A stretch of 64,000 bases of DNA from Monoplex corrugatus (GCA_030674185.1 CM060307.1:65777153-65841152); one strand, 5' to 3'; positions 1 to 9,925 are shown, counted from the stretch's first letter. Notes: generated by a model not told the origin, from the sequence alone. Numbers and translations: made by a program.

Positions 1-620
1 CCACTAAGGTATAACACTCATGCAATGAGAGGAAAGTTGTATATGTTTTGAATCTGGTGAGCTCTTTGCCCCCGTTTGGCAGCCCTATCAACCATATCAT
101 TGTAATGAAAAGAACTATGAGATGGTATCCAGCAGAAAGTAATATAGTGTCTCTTAAGGATAAACTATTAATCAAATGAGTAATTTCCAATATCATTTCA
201 GATCTTGTTTGTAATTTTGATAATTCAAGAGCTTGAAGTACAGATTTTGAATCAACGCAAAAAAGTATCTGGGAAATTGTCCTAGGAAGATTTATCATAT
301 AATTCAAAGCCATTAAGATTGCAAAGAGTTCTGCAGTAAAGACAGATTTATTAAGTCCTATATAGAAAGATTTCTCAATTTTGAGAGCAGGTATTAAAAA
401 CGCTGAGCCTGCTTGTCTTTCAATTATTGAACCATCAGTGTAAACTTTCAAGTGATCGGAATAAAAGTCTTCTATATGACATTTAACGTGACTTGCCAGT
501 AAGTTGATATTATCTTCTTTTTTTAAGTCAGTGTGGTGTATGTCAAATCGTGCTCTTTGAAGTTCCCAACTGGGTACTGGTGAAAACGAAGATCTTAAAG
601 TTACAGGACCTGTGTCTAAA
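1..620 (-). pseudogene. LINE ORF2 RNase H domain, truncated by window edge
   Basis: Reverse translation below about 480 reads KVYTDGS (catalytic Asp, codon near 434-436), then SVFTAELFAILMAL (catalytic Glu) and ILFCVDSKSVLQAL (third acidic residue), followed by a degraded WIPSH-like block. These are the RNase H1-type motifs found after RT in I-superfamily LINEs, absent from CR1, L2 and RTE types. The domain should remove RNA from the RNA:DNA hybrid during integration. The element's 3' end lies beyond position 1. Confidence 0.75.
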
Positions 621-888
621 TCAATTCCAGAGCCTTTCATAACATCAGCTGTAAATGTTGCAAGCGTGACCTGTGAGGATATTGATTTAGCTCTTTTTGG
701 AAAGTTGGTATCTGATCTTACTTTTGTCTCTGTTTTGATGCTGTTTTCTTTTGTAGTGTTTCTTAACAGAAATTTAGTAGAAGCGACTTTCCTTTGTTCT
801 TCAAGTGGCAACAATTTGATTGCATTGTATGTGCGATGGCAACAGGCATGCATTGGAAGACCCAGCGCAAGTTTGAAACCTTTACAAT

Positions 889-2730
889 CTATGCTCTGCA
901 GTTTTTGTAAGTGTTTGGTGCACTGAAGAATATTTCTTGGGCATAGGTTAATTTAGATCTAATAAGCGATTTACAGAGATGAACAAGTGTTGATGCATCT
1001 TGTCCCCATATCTGTTTGCGAACTATTTTCAAGAAATTTAAACTTTTTTGAGCTTTTGTTAATAAGTATTGAATATGCTGATTCCAAGATAATTTGGCTG
1101 TAAGGAAAACCCCTAAGAATTTAATCGACTCATTATACTGAAGAAGAGTATCTCCCAGTTTGAACGTGGGAACATTTGCTGGGTTAGCTCCACTGTTAAA
1201 CAAAACTATTTTTGTTTTTTCCACGGATAGATGCAGTCCATTTTCTACCATATATCGTGCTATTTTATCGAGTTCTAATTGATAACATTTACGCGTATAA
1301 TTAAGACAGCGCAAAGGAGTTTTTCTTTTCATATTGACCTGCATCCACATGCATAAATCATCAGCATATTGAGCTAAAGTTACATGTTTAGAAATTTTAT
1401 GGGTAAGTCATGCAATAATATCATGAAGAGAAGGGGAGCAATAACGGATCCCTGAGGGATACCCATTTGAAGAAATCGTTTTGAAGAATACACATTTTCG
1501 ATCCTCGTTTGAATTACACGGTCTTCTAAGAAGCATTTGACATAATCAAAAATGTGACCTGTTAGCCCAATACTTTTCAATTTGAGTAATAATCGGGAGT
1601 GCCATACCTGGTCGTATGCTTTAGTTATATCAAAAAATGTAGCTAAAACACAATTGGCGTCTGGCAAATTGTTGTTTGATATTAGTGGTTAGCTTTGTTA
1701 GGAGTTCCACTGGTGACCTGCCTTTTCTAAACCCTGCCTGATTCACTGGTAATATGTTGTTCTTTTCACAGTAGTACATCAATCTCTTTAGAATTATTTT
1801 CTCCATAAGTTTACATACGTGCGATGTTAATGCAATTGGCCTATAGTTTTTCAAGTCAATATTGCATTTACCTGCTTTTAGTACAGGAACCACTATTGAT
1901 TGTTTCCAATAGTCGGGCAGTATTGATTGTTTCCAATAGTCGGGCAGTTTGCCGCTATTCCAGCATTTTTTAAACATATTATGTAGCAAGATTAAAAAAT
2001 TTTCTGGTAAATTTTTCAACATCTCATTGGAAATTGCATCAAATCCTACTGATGTCTTTTTATTTGGAATTGATTTAATGGCATCTTTTAATTCTTGGAG
2101 CGTGATTGGTGCATTTACGTAGTGCGTATTATCTGGGACAGGATCCTTGTATGCGTCGGTCTTTTCTTCCTGTACCCTATAATTTCTACTAGAGGCAGGA
2201 AGTCCTTCTACTCGACAGACCTCAACAAACATGTCTGCAAAAGCTTCTGTTTTCTCCTGTGAGCTAGGTAAAGGGTTGTTTTCTAGCTTTACTGGAATTG
2301 ATGGCAACTTGATCCCATTTTTCATTGTTTTCAGTTTTTCCCAACTCTTTTGCATATCTTTATGGTCACTTACTTCATATGTACAAAAAAATGTTCAATA
2401 TTGTTCTTTAGCTTGTTCTATGACTCTGTTACAGTTTATGTTCGCACTTTTCATTGCCGTATGATTTTCAGGTGACCTATTATATATCGTTTGTATTTTT
2501 CTTTCTTTTCGTTGATTGCCTTTTCACAATCTTTATTCCACCAGACTTTTCCATGATGTTTTCCTGTTTTTGATGCTTTAAGTTCTGAAATTGAAATTTT
2601 TGCAGCCCTTAAGAGTGACTTACAGAAATCTGCGTACATATCGTTTAAGGTCGTTGTTTCAGATAGATCTGTTCTTGTATTTCGTAGGAAAGCTTTAAAA
2701 CTGGCCCAATCTGTGTATTTATAGTTAAAC
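889..2730 (-). pseudogene. LINE ORF2 reverse transcriptase domain, frameshifted
   Basis: From 2639 the linker WWNKDCEKAINEKKEKYKRY appears, typical of the region between endonuclease and RT. The RT proper lies in two shifted frames: 2355-1630 (TSVGFDAISNEML, SIVVPVLKAGK, NYRPIALTSHVCKLMEKII, NQAGFRKGRSPVE) and 1667-1380 (FFDITKAYDQVWH, GIPQGSVIAPLLF), then AQYADDLCMWM around 1340-1365 (catalytic YADD) and 1350-889 (thumb: LSVEKTKIVLFNSG, KFLGVFLTAKLSWNQHI). A 27-bp tandem duplication repeats ILPDYWKQS at about 1905-1950. All core RT motifs are visible, but a functional enzyme is excluded by at least two frame changes. Confidence 0.85.
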
Positions 2731-3033
2731 TTGGGTAAACTATCTTGTGGTATTGCATCAAACTCAGTGATAAGGTAAGGGTAAGAAGTATGATATATCG
2801 TTGTATTTTTCTTTCGTTGATTGCTTCACATCTTTATTCACCAACTTTTCAATTTTCCTTTTGATGTTAATTCTAAATTGATTTTGCAGCCTTAGATACT
2901 TACAGAAATCTGCGTACATATCGTTTAGGTGTGTTCGATAGAGTTCTTGTATTCGTGAAAGCTTAATGCCATTGGTATTTATTAACTTGTAACTATCTGT
3001 GGATGCATCATCAGTGATAAGTAAGGTAGAGTA
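2481..3033. repeat. Collinear noisy duplication inside the LINE linker
   Basis: Bases 2481-2785 and 2792-3033 align end to end, sharing the 20-mer-scale block TACAGAAATCTGCGTACATA and the flanking TATCGTTTA. The second copy is shorter because of some twenty scattered one- to four-base deletions, often in homopolymers. That pattern looks like an unpolished long read joined beside the corrected sequence rather than a biological tandem copy. It also explains why the linker protein (WWNKDCEKAI) occurs twice in part. Confidence 0.75.
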
Positions 3034-3039
3034 TGGGAG

Positions 3040-3682
3040 TGATGATCCCAAGTCATCTCTGTTTGCTGTGGCATTTGTGAGTGATGGAGATTAGGTAGTC
3101 GAATTGTGTCTGTGGTGTATATCAGGGACACGGGTAACGTGTCCATTGTTTAGTAAGCATAAATTGGAATCTATAATATTTTCAATCAACCTGTTGCTAG
3201 TTATGTTTTTACAATTCTTGTCCCAAAATGGAGCATGTGCATTAAAATCACCACCAACTATCCACTTGTCACGTTGGTCAGAAAATGTTTCAGCCACTCA
3301 GTATTCACAGAATCGGGACCTCTTGGTAGATAAACAGAGGCCAAATTCAGAACTAATGATGACGAACATTTTATAATGATTGCACATGAAGAAATAGATG
3401 AGGACGATTTTGGTACTGGCGATGATCTTTCGCAGTAGTTCAGTCTTCACGAACATATATAGCTGTTTGTATTCGGCCACCGTCATTGATAGAGTCATAT
3501 ACTGGTGGATAATAAAACTCCGATATTTTAGGTATATTGGTTTTGGTGGTATTCAGCGATTGTAGAAGCAAGACTTGGATGTTTCTAGAAGATAGATAGT
3601 TACTCAAATAGGAAATATTTTTAACAATGGAATGTGCGTTCCACTGAACAATGTTGATGTCACTAACTACACACTTTTTCAT
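3040..3682 (-). pseudogene. LINE ORF2 N-terminus: APE-type endonuclease, frameshifted
   Basis: ORF2 opens at about 3682 (MKKCVVSDINIVQWNAHSI), the classic N-terminal strand of apurinic-endonuclease-like LINE nucleases, with the NYLSSRNIQVLLLQ segment where the catalytic Glu would normally lie (here replaced in a QS context). After one or more frameshifts around 3300-3500 the next block reads WIVGGDFNAHAPFWD (3297 downwards), the GDFNAH motif that carries Asp/Asn active-site residues. The terminal SDH block is degraded near 3040. This nuclease nicks target DNA to prime reverse transcription. The reading frame is broken at least twice, so it is inactive. Confidence 0.75.
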
Positions 3683-3850
3683 GATGAACGGTTGAATAAG
3701 CTTGGAGTGATATCCTACATTTAGACAATTAGATAATCAATAACTGTAACGTTGAAGTAAAATTTATCATAAGTAAGCAAACAAGTATCTAAGTAAAACA
3801 ATAATTATAGTTGAGTAACTGAACAGAGAGGAACTGAATATGGGCTGAAT

Positions 3851-5082
3851 CTAAAATGACCAGGGAGGGAAGAAAAACTGAGGATGAAAGCCGGGTCTTG
3901 ATTGATGGCGTTGATGGGTTGATCTCCTCCTCGGTTTTTCCCAGAAAAGCTGATGGACATGCCTCCCTATGTTTCTGGCCAGAACGCTCGCCCCTCTGGA
4001 GGTGGGATGTACGTCGTCCTGGCTGACTTGGGTGAAGCTGCGTGTTTGCAGATTATCGTGGCTGATGTAGTTGACATTTGCTGCATTGAGGAGTTTCTCT
4101 TTGGTCAGGACATTAAGGAGCTCCCTTTTCACGTTTAGGTGCTTGTTTCTCACGGGAGCGACCTGACTTAACACTACCTTGGCTTTTGGAAAGTGGGTGT
4201 TAATTGATTTTACACAGACGTCTAGATTGGTAGTACATTCTTTTGGCTCTTTTGTTTTTAGATCAGTTATACCGACGTGTAAAAGAACGCAGTCAGGTTC
4301 AGGTGTCAGCTCTTTTTTAGATTTTTCAATAGCTCGCTTACAGTCCTCGATGTTACGTATCTTTCTCGTCGCCACCTGGAAACCGTAGGACGATCCTAAT
4401 CTCTGTCCCTCCACTTTGTTCAAGACGGAGTCATGAATAATGAGGACACGTGGGAGATCACTGGACTTAGATCTGGGACGAGTTGATACAGCAGTTTTGA
4501 CGTCACGTTTTGGTTTGGTAAAGACGTCATGCTTTCGCTTGATGGTAGTTCTCCGTCCAAGATCAACGTTTGCCTGATCTTCTACTTTGGGCGGTTGAGC
4601 TGCGCATTCCGCGTATGTTGAAAATTAGTCCATCGGTGATGTGGTGGAAAAGTCACCGTGGACTGCGGAATCAGTCTGGCACGCTGTGGTGGTAGTTTCC
4701 GTGCACTTTTTGACTTCGCGCAGCTCTTGTATGATTTTGATATTCTCTAGATGTTGTTTTCTGTCAGATAGAAGCGTGTCTGTGAGGCGGCTGATTTGTT
4801 CTGACATTTTGTGAATAGAATTTTTAGAATTTCTATTTCTCTGACCGCCTCTTGACACGCCTCTTGACACTGACAACCACATGATGTTTGGCCTACTGAC
4901 CGTGGTTGTGGAGCCGATGGCCGACTTGGTGATGGCAAACCTGTCGGAGCGGAGCTCTGATTTTCTTGACGATTGTCGTCATCTGGAGTGTTCGTAGGTG
5001 ATGGTGTCTCTGTCTTGTCGTTGCCTTTCCTGGTGGTGGTCGTCTTGGTTTTCTCTTTTGTGAGACGTTTTGAGCGTGTCAT
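3851..5082 (-). pseudogene. LINE ORF1 with SGNH/GDSL-esterase-like domain, frameshifted
   Basis: Translation starts at 5082 (MTRSKRLTKEK) with a Lys/Arg/Thr/Pro-rich tail, then a Cys-containing stretch (CGCQCQEACQ) running into a charged helix suited to a coiled coil. A frameshift near 4800-4860 moves the reading to the next frame, which meets a TAA at about 4625. The same frame then reopens and carries blocks like an SGNH hydrolase: RVLIIHDSVL (nucleophile Ser in HDS, near 4430), LLHVGITDL (block III, where the usual Asn of GxND is Thr) and DDVHPTSRG (Asp-x-x-His block). The frame closes at 3851. Esterase ORF1s are known from CR1-type LINEs; their role is thought to be RNA or membrane-lipid handling by the RNP. 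With a stop, a frameshift and a lost Asn, this copy should make no functional protein. Confidence 0.7.
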
Positions 5083-5135
5083 TTTTCAGCCCACTTGATT
5101 CCTCTTTGAAAATGTTCAGTTAGTAAGCTGCCATC

Positions 5136-5182
<47 letters not shown>
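5136..5182. repeat. (TG)n microsatellite
   Basis: Near-perfect TG dinucleotide run of about 22 units just upstream of the LINE 5' end. No gene is visible between 5083 and 5290. Confidence 0.95.
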
Positions 5183-5184
<2 letters not shown>

Positions 5185-5290
5185 CTCAACATGTATGAGT
5201 TTATATCATGGTCTGTATCACATTCTTTGCTGACACTCGATGTCGTCTGTGCATCAATATTACCGATTTCAGCATATACGAATTTATGTA

Positions 5291-5833
5291 CAGTGGAAAC
5301 CTGATATAACAGGGATGATGGGACCAAATCAAAATCCCTGTTATATCAGATCCCTGTTATATCAGATATCAAGGGAAATAAGGACTGATCAACTAACTCT
5401 TGACTTTTGTAAATCATGGAAAGATAAACAGTAGATCTAGGCCTAGATCTGGTCTGGTGTAAGTGTGCAGTAAGCTTACAAACTGAATGATGGCGCAGTC
5501 AGTCACTGACTCAGTGGCCTCAGGCCTACACGCTTGCGCGCGCATCACGCTCGCATTGCGTAGCGTTCTTTCAGTGTACAGTACACAGTATACCAAGGCT
5601 AGCCTAGATCTAGATCTAGGCCTACTGCGTGGCGTGCTGAGTCTAGGCCTAGGCCTTTCTGCTGCAGAGCCCGTCTCGGCATCCCTGCTATAACCGATCG
5701 AGCCCTCTTGTCTCCCTGTTATTGCCGATAAGTTTTAATAGAGACAAAGAGGAAGAAAAAATGGGGATTGAAAAAAGTCCTGTTATATCCGGATTCCTGT
5801 TATAACTGGTCCTGTTATAAATGGTTTCCACTG
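5291..5833. mobile_element. pogo/Tigger-like MITE with TA target duplication
   Basis: The left end reads TA-CAGTGGAAACC (TA at 5289-5290) and the right end GGTTTCCACTG-TA (TA at 5834-5835), a perfect terminal match. The next bases on both sides are repeated CCTGTTATA(T/A) motifs in inverted orientation (for example at 5336-5365 and 5779-5820), typical of pogo/Tigger-type ends that begin CAGTnGAnCCT and carry ATAAC repeats. The 543-bp interior has no transposase, only short palindromic AGATCTAGGCCT segments near 5430-5460 and 5600-5660. I call it a non-autonomous element mobilised by a pogo-like transposase elsewhere in the genome. Confidence 0.8.
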
Positions 5834-6078
5834 TAATTGTCTGTTATTGCATTCTTCCGTGATGTTTGATATTTACTGTAAACAAACTGAAATGATAAAT
5901 GAAAGGTTTTAGAAAAGAAAACATTTTGTTTCTATAAGTATAACAATGAAAGTAGTTGCAGATAACAATGTAAATTTATCTCCTTTGCGAAAGGTTGAGT
6001 AGCAGTGAATAACAATGTAAAATTATCTCCACTGCCAAGGGTTGCCCATTCATCTTTATGCTTTTGATGTCGATTAAG

Positions 6079-6140
6079 TCATCATCATCATCATCAGGTG
6101 CCCTGCCGCATGGCGTTCGCGACCATGGACTTCCAACCAT
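6079..6140 (-). mobile_element. RTE-type LINE 3' end, left part of a split copy
   Basis: ATCATCATCATCATCAGGTGCCCTGCCGCATGGC in pieces, then GCGACCATGG, is the reverse complement of the RTE 3' end seen again at 43945-43992, 49128-49172, 50047-50107 and 52264-52300 (protein end AMIANA, then (GAT)n). This copy is interrupted by an L2-like insertion and resumes at 7261. Confidence 0.75.
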
Positions 6141-6416
6141 AATAATAATAATAATAATAATGTTTATTTGTATAGCGCATATTCCATATAAAAACATGCT
6201 CACCAGCGCTTTACATTTCGCAAGAAAGGCAAAAGGTGATAAAAAAATGTTCACAATTACATACACAATAAGATAACAACAAACATTAAAGCTATACAAG
6301 TAAGAAGACACATAAGAAACCACAGAATATTAAAATTTAAACACTGACTTATGTAATGAAGAAAGATTAACAGATTTTTCATATGAATAAAGAGGCATAC
6401 TGTGTTTATATATTGC

Positions 6417-6487
6417 TGCGTGTGTGTGCTTGCGTACGTGTGTGTGTGCGTGCGTATGAGTTGCTGTGCGCGTGTGTTTGTAAGAAT

Positions 6488-6555
<68 letters not shown>

Positions 6556-6600
6556 GCTATGTTTGCATGCGTGTGTGTGTGTTTATGCATGCAATAGTTG
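6417..6600. repeat. Compound (TG)n microsatellite
   Basis: TG-rich tract with GAGA and GCGT interruptions inside the 3' UTR of the nested L2-like copy. It is stop-poor in several frames, so the open frames here are artefacts. Confidence 0.9.
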
Positions 6601-6880
6601 TACATAAAATTATAATCAATATTTTGAATGAAGATAAAAACAGAAAAATTCTAATCCATATACAGGAAAAACATTACAACTTCAGTATTACAGCATTAAT
6701 ACCTTGACAATCAAAATTCCTCACAAATTATGAACTATTCGCATATCATACATCACAATTTACATACAAACAAAGATTTGAAAAAGTTTCTTAAAGTATT
6801 TCAGTCTCTTTCCCACTCAATTTCTCCCCTATCCCTTCCTCAGCTGTACACATACAGTGATACACACACATGCTCACTCA

Positions 6881-6884
<4 letters not shown>

Positions 6885-6965
<81 letters not shown>

Positions 6966-6972
6966 ACATGCA
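6885..6972. repeat. (CA)n microsatellite in L2-like 3' UTR
   Basis: About 38 CA units followed by degenerate CACG units, inside the nested L2-like element. Confidence 0.95.
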
Positions 6973-7068
6973 CGCACACACACACCTTGCTCTATAGGCC
7001 CTTATACAAAATACTGTTATACAGGCAGGAGAGATTAGTCTGATGACAGACTTGCAAACTAAGGCTCT

Positions 7069-7260
7069 TCAGGTTAGATGAGTTTGAAAGAGGTGGGTTT
7101 TCAGGTGCCGTTTGAAGGTTGAGAAACACTTAGTTTTTCTGAGAGACAGTGGTAGAGAGTTCCATACATTTGGGCCAAAGACAGAGAAAGATTTTTTACC
7201 AAAGGTGTCTAGAGAGAAGCGAGGAACAGTCAACAGTGAGGTGTCAGAAGAGCGAACCAT
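7069..7260 (-). pseudogene. L2/CR1-like pol C-terminal fragment
   Basis: Sixty-odd codons read VFGPNVWNSLPLSLRKTKCFSTFKRHLKTHLF in pieces, matching the conserved C-terminus (SWNSLP..LR...S...FK..LKTHLF) of L2-type LINE polymerases and the better copy at 40776-41720. Only the terminal segment survives because the insertion is 5' truncated. The apparent ATG at 7260 is part of the target duplication, not a real start. Confidence 0.8.
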
Positions 7261-7402
7261 CTCTATCTCTCGTTGCCCCCAGCATCTCCCCCACCCTCCT
7301 CATCCCCAGCCACTCTGCAAGTCCGTCCAGCATTCTCTCCCTGGGTCTACCTGGTGCTCTCTTTCCCTCCAGCTTTCCCGTTGTGACCAGGCGCTCGATT
7401 AA
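7261..7402 (-). mobile_element. RTE-type LINE fragment, right part of the split copy
   Basis: CTCTGCAAGTCCGTCCAGCA, CTACCTGGTGCTCTCTTTCC and GTTGTGACCAGGCGCTCG match the minus-strand RTE copy at 52345-52450 (protein GKLE.KR.PGRPR.KILDGL..W). It continues the copy interrupted at 6140. Confidence 0.75.
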
Positions 7403-7423
7403 GTATGTCTGTAAAAACAGTGT

Positions 7424-7616
7424 TTAATCCTCTGACTCCAACACCCTGTCCACCGGCGTCCTGCATTATCAGCCATGCTAGCAAAGCAAAACATTAATTC
7501 TTTGACTACCTCACCCTACCCACCAGCATTCAGCAGGAAGCTGGTGATTAGAGTGAAGGAGTCAAATGGTTAAGGTTTTACAGTTGACAGACAGGGTGTG
7601 GGAGCCAAAAGGTTAA
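7424..7616. mobile_element. Composite palindromic TTAA MITE (piggyBac-like), copy 1
   Basis: The outer arms begin TTAATCCTCTGACTCC (7424) and end GGAGCCAAAAGGTTAA (7616). In the middle sits a second palindrome from TTAA 7494 to TTAA 7573 (arms TCTTTGACTACC and GGAGTCAAATGG, centre CAGCAGGAAGCTG). TTAA ends followed by CCCTTTGAC-type termini fit piggyBac-like MITEs. The same nested arrangement recurs at 10849 and 39670. Confidence 0.75.
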
Positions 7617-8150
7617 AAGGAGTTGAAAAGTTTGTGCATTTTATCAATTTAAACCACTGTAGCCTAAAATAGAATACGATTATATTCGTATATAGCCATT
7701 TGACAGGCACATGATCGTTGCTATTTTAAAGGGCATTATTCTGTGACCTAATCTTACAAAACTCCATCTACAAAGACTCTTTTACCAGACAGTCTTAAGT
7801 GCGATTTCATTTATACAGTCAAACAGACAGACTGATAAAAGCGCACTTAGATACCTGCATCTCTCTCAGACAGACCAATAGACCGAAACAGTTCGATCTT
7901 ATTCATCTACAGCAGTAAAATATATATATATATATGTAGTTAACTGTGAGTCTCGGCAACTCTTCAAGCGAAGCACCCAAGGGGTTGGGACATCTCACTT
8001 CTTAAAATACTGACAACAGATTGTTTCTCGTATGTCTTTAATGTACAGGAAGACTTTCATTGGTGGCGTCTGATACAAACTCACAGAAGTATCCCGTTTT
8101 CTGAGATTCTAATCACTCTAATCATTGTTGATATACAATAGCAAAACTGG
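7617..8150. other. No gene seen; one diverged interspersed repeat
   Basis: No supported ORF. A short (TA)n lies at 7920-7935. Bases 7945-8100 (CTCGGCAACTCTTCAAGCGAAGCACCC in pieces, TTCTTAAAATACTGACA) resemble 34530-34690 and form an unclassified repeat pair. Confidence 0.5.
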
Positions 8151-8189
8151 AATCGGTAGAACAACGAGAAAACAGTATAACTAAGGAAG

Positions 8190-8310
8190 ACGAGAGAGAG
8201 AGAAAGAGAGAGGGAGAAGGAAAGAGGGAGAGAAGAAAGAAACCAAACAGACGACAGAAAGAGAAAAAACTGGAGGGAGGGAGAGAGGGAGACATACACA
8301 CACAAAAATG
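8190..8310. repeat. Imperfect (GA)n purine tract
   Basis: GAGA/GGGA-rich tract with AAGAA interruptions. The pyrimidine-strand open frame is a low-complexity artefact. Confidence 0.85.
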
Positions 8311-8394
8311 AGAAGAATAAACAGTCAGGGCTAGAGAAAGTACTTCTGAACAAAAATGGGGAAGAGGGTGGGCAGAGTGAATGGCTCAGGAATT

Positions 8395-8500
8395 TTGCAT
8401 AAGTTTCGGTTTCAGTTTTCCAAAGAAGCGTCTCGGTATTGGGGAAAATGTCATATGCACTGAAGCTACAGATGCTATGTTATGGAGAAGATCCAAAATG
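8395..8500 (-). mobile_element. SINE-A tail fragment
   Basis: AGTTTCGGTTTCAGTTTTCC ... CATATGCACTGAAGC ... GAGAAGATCC matches in reverse the last 100 bp of the long SINE at 53228-53835 (CTTCTCCAATACATGGCACC, ACGTTAGTGCATATAGAATT, GAAACTGAAACC). Confidence 0.6.
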
Positions 8501-8740
8501 AGAAAGAGAGAGAGAGAAAGAGAGAGAGACGAAGACGGAGAGACGGAGACTAGAGACAGAGAGAGAGAAACAGGGACAGAAAGAGAGAGAGGAGAGACAG
8601 AACAGTGAGAAAGACACAGACAGAGAGACACAGCCAGAGAGAGACAGAAAGAGAGAGAGAGGGGGAGACTGAGGCAGAGACAGCGACAGAGACAGCGACA
8701 GAAACACAGATACACGGAGACAGAGACAGAGAGAGAGAGA
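8501..8740. repeat. (AG)n/(ACAGAG)n tract
   Basis: Purine-rich GA, GACA and GAGACA repeats on the plus strand, interrupted but continuous, directly downstream (on the minus strand) of a LINE C-terminal remnant. Confidence 0.9.
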
Positions 8741-8912
8741 CGACTTATTTTGACTCGTTAGGGAGAAGGCCCCAACAGCATTCTTCCAGCAGATCGGTCC
8801 CTGGGCTGTTCTTTTCAGTTGCGCCCATGTCCATCCAGTTGCCTTCATATACACTTTCTCCGCGCCTGCTTTGGTCTGACCACTTCTCTCTTCCTTTGGG
8901 GGTTCCACACTA
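8741..8912 (-). pseudogene. RTE-like LINE pol C-terminal remnant
   Basis: The minus strand reads MKATGWTWAQLKRTAQ followed by WKNAVGAFSLTSQNK. This fits the end of RTE-type polymerases, which close with a (K)xxGxTWxxLxxLAQDRxxWRxxVxAL pattern. About 57 codons remain and the usual DR in AQDR is altered. It ends in the purine tract, which may have grown from the element's 3' tail. It is a different lineage from the (GAT)n-tailed RTE elsewhere in the window. Confidence 0.6.
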
Positions 8913-8932
8913 ATGGCTGTGGTGGTGCTGCT

Positions 8933-8962
8933 TGAGACAGACAGACAGACAGACAGACAGAG
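8933..8962. repeat. (ACAG)n microsatellite
   Basis: About six ACAG units. From here to 9640 I see no supported gene; the open frames are compositional. Confidence 0.85.
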
Positions 8963-9650
8963 ATTAATATCAAACATGGTAGTATGCTGATACTGAAAAT
9001 ATCACTAATGAAATATCGAAAGAGCTGAAGGCTGCTGTGATTTCCTCTTGTCGATTTTCTTCATTTCACTGAAAGAGGAACATGCTCAGGAACCTGTCAA
9101 GGTCTATCATTGTACCAGTACATCAACAGTGAGATGCAAGCAACCTAAACAGGTATGCAAAGTGTAGCACTGATAAGAGAAATAAAAAAAACATAATCAT
9201 CCACCCATACGTTGAACCATCAAAAATGCAAATGAGCACAGAGAAAGAGACAGACAGATAGACAAAAAGGCAGAAAAAATAGAAACTGAACAACAACGGG
9301 GTACATACGCAATGGAATAAGCTCAGTAAAATGTTAAACAGCAAACAAACAAAAAAGACAGACGGAAACTTCATGCATTTCCTGGTGAACATAAACCAAC
9401 GAAACCAGATCTGACGAACACGAACAGAAACAAGCAGCCGAGAGGGCGAGAAGAAGAAAGGGAGAGAAAAGAGGAAGAGAAAAGACAGCACAAAGGGGAA
9501 CAATCCACCAGAAATGACCACTGACAGGCGTAATCTTTCTTGGCGAGAACGAGGCTGACGTTTGCTGACAAACAAAGCAGACACTTTTTGCCAATCGCTC
9601 TCCTTCCTGTCTTGTTTTTTGTTTGTATTGTTTTGTTTTTGTCAGCCTTG

Positions 9651-9925
9651 ATCACACACACACACACACTTAGACATACACACGCACGCACGCACGCACG
9701 CACGCACACATACATACATACACACACGCACACCACACACACACACACACACATACACACACACACATACACGCACTCACACAGACACATGTACACATTC
9801 ACACACATATTTACACAAACACATACGTACACAAACACACACACATACACATACACATACACATACACAGCACACACACACACTCACATATGCACGTACA
9901 CGCACATGCACGCACACATAAACAC
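9651..9925. repeat. Compound (CA)n microsatellite
   Basis: CA runs with CGCACG, CATA and TACA interruptions. Both strands are stop-poor, giving spurious ORFs. Confidence 0.95.

Larger units (their letters stand above)
1..5082 (-). mobile_element. Non-LTR retrotransposon, I-superfamily-like, 3' end outside window
   Basis: Read on the minus strand, this stretch gives in order a basic/coiled-coil and esterase-like ORF1 (5082 to 3851), a spacer of about 170 bp, and an ORF2 with APE endonuclease, reverse transcriptase and RNase H motifs running off the left edge. That order is one LINE of the APE-RT-RNase H kind. Several frameshifts and stops interrupt both ORFs, so the copy is dead. A 27-bp direct duplication (about 1905-1950) and a 250-300 bp noisy duplication (2481-3033) add to the damage. 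The RT motifs resemble Nimb/I/Jockey-type elements of aquatic invertebrates. The clade assignment is an inference; a phylogeny of the RT domain would settle it. Confidence 0.85.
6141..7254 (-). mobile_element. L2/CR1-like LINE 3' end nested in an RTE copy
   Basis: On the minus strand this holds a C-terminal pol remnant (7260-7069), a 3' UTR containing a long CA run, and a 3' end reading GCGCTATACAAATAAAC followed by (ATT)n at 6141-6162, the usual tail of L2/CR1-like elements. It is flanked by AACCAT on both sides (6135-6140 and 7255-7260). Removing the insert and one AACCAT rejoins the RTE sequence, as judged by the uninterrupted RTE copy at 52264-52340. It is a 5'-truncated insertion. Confidence 0.8.
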
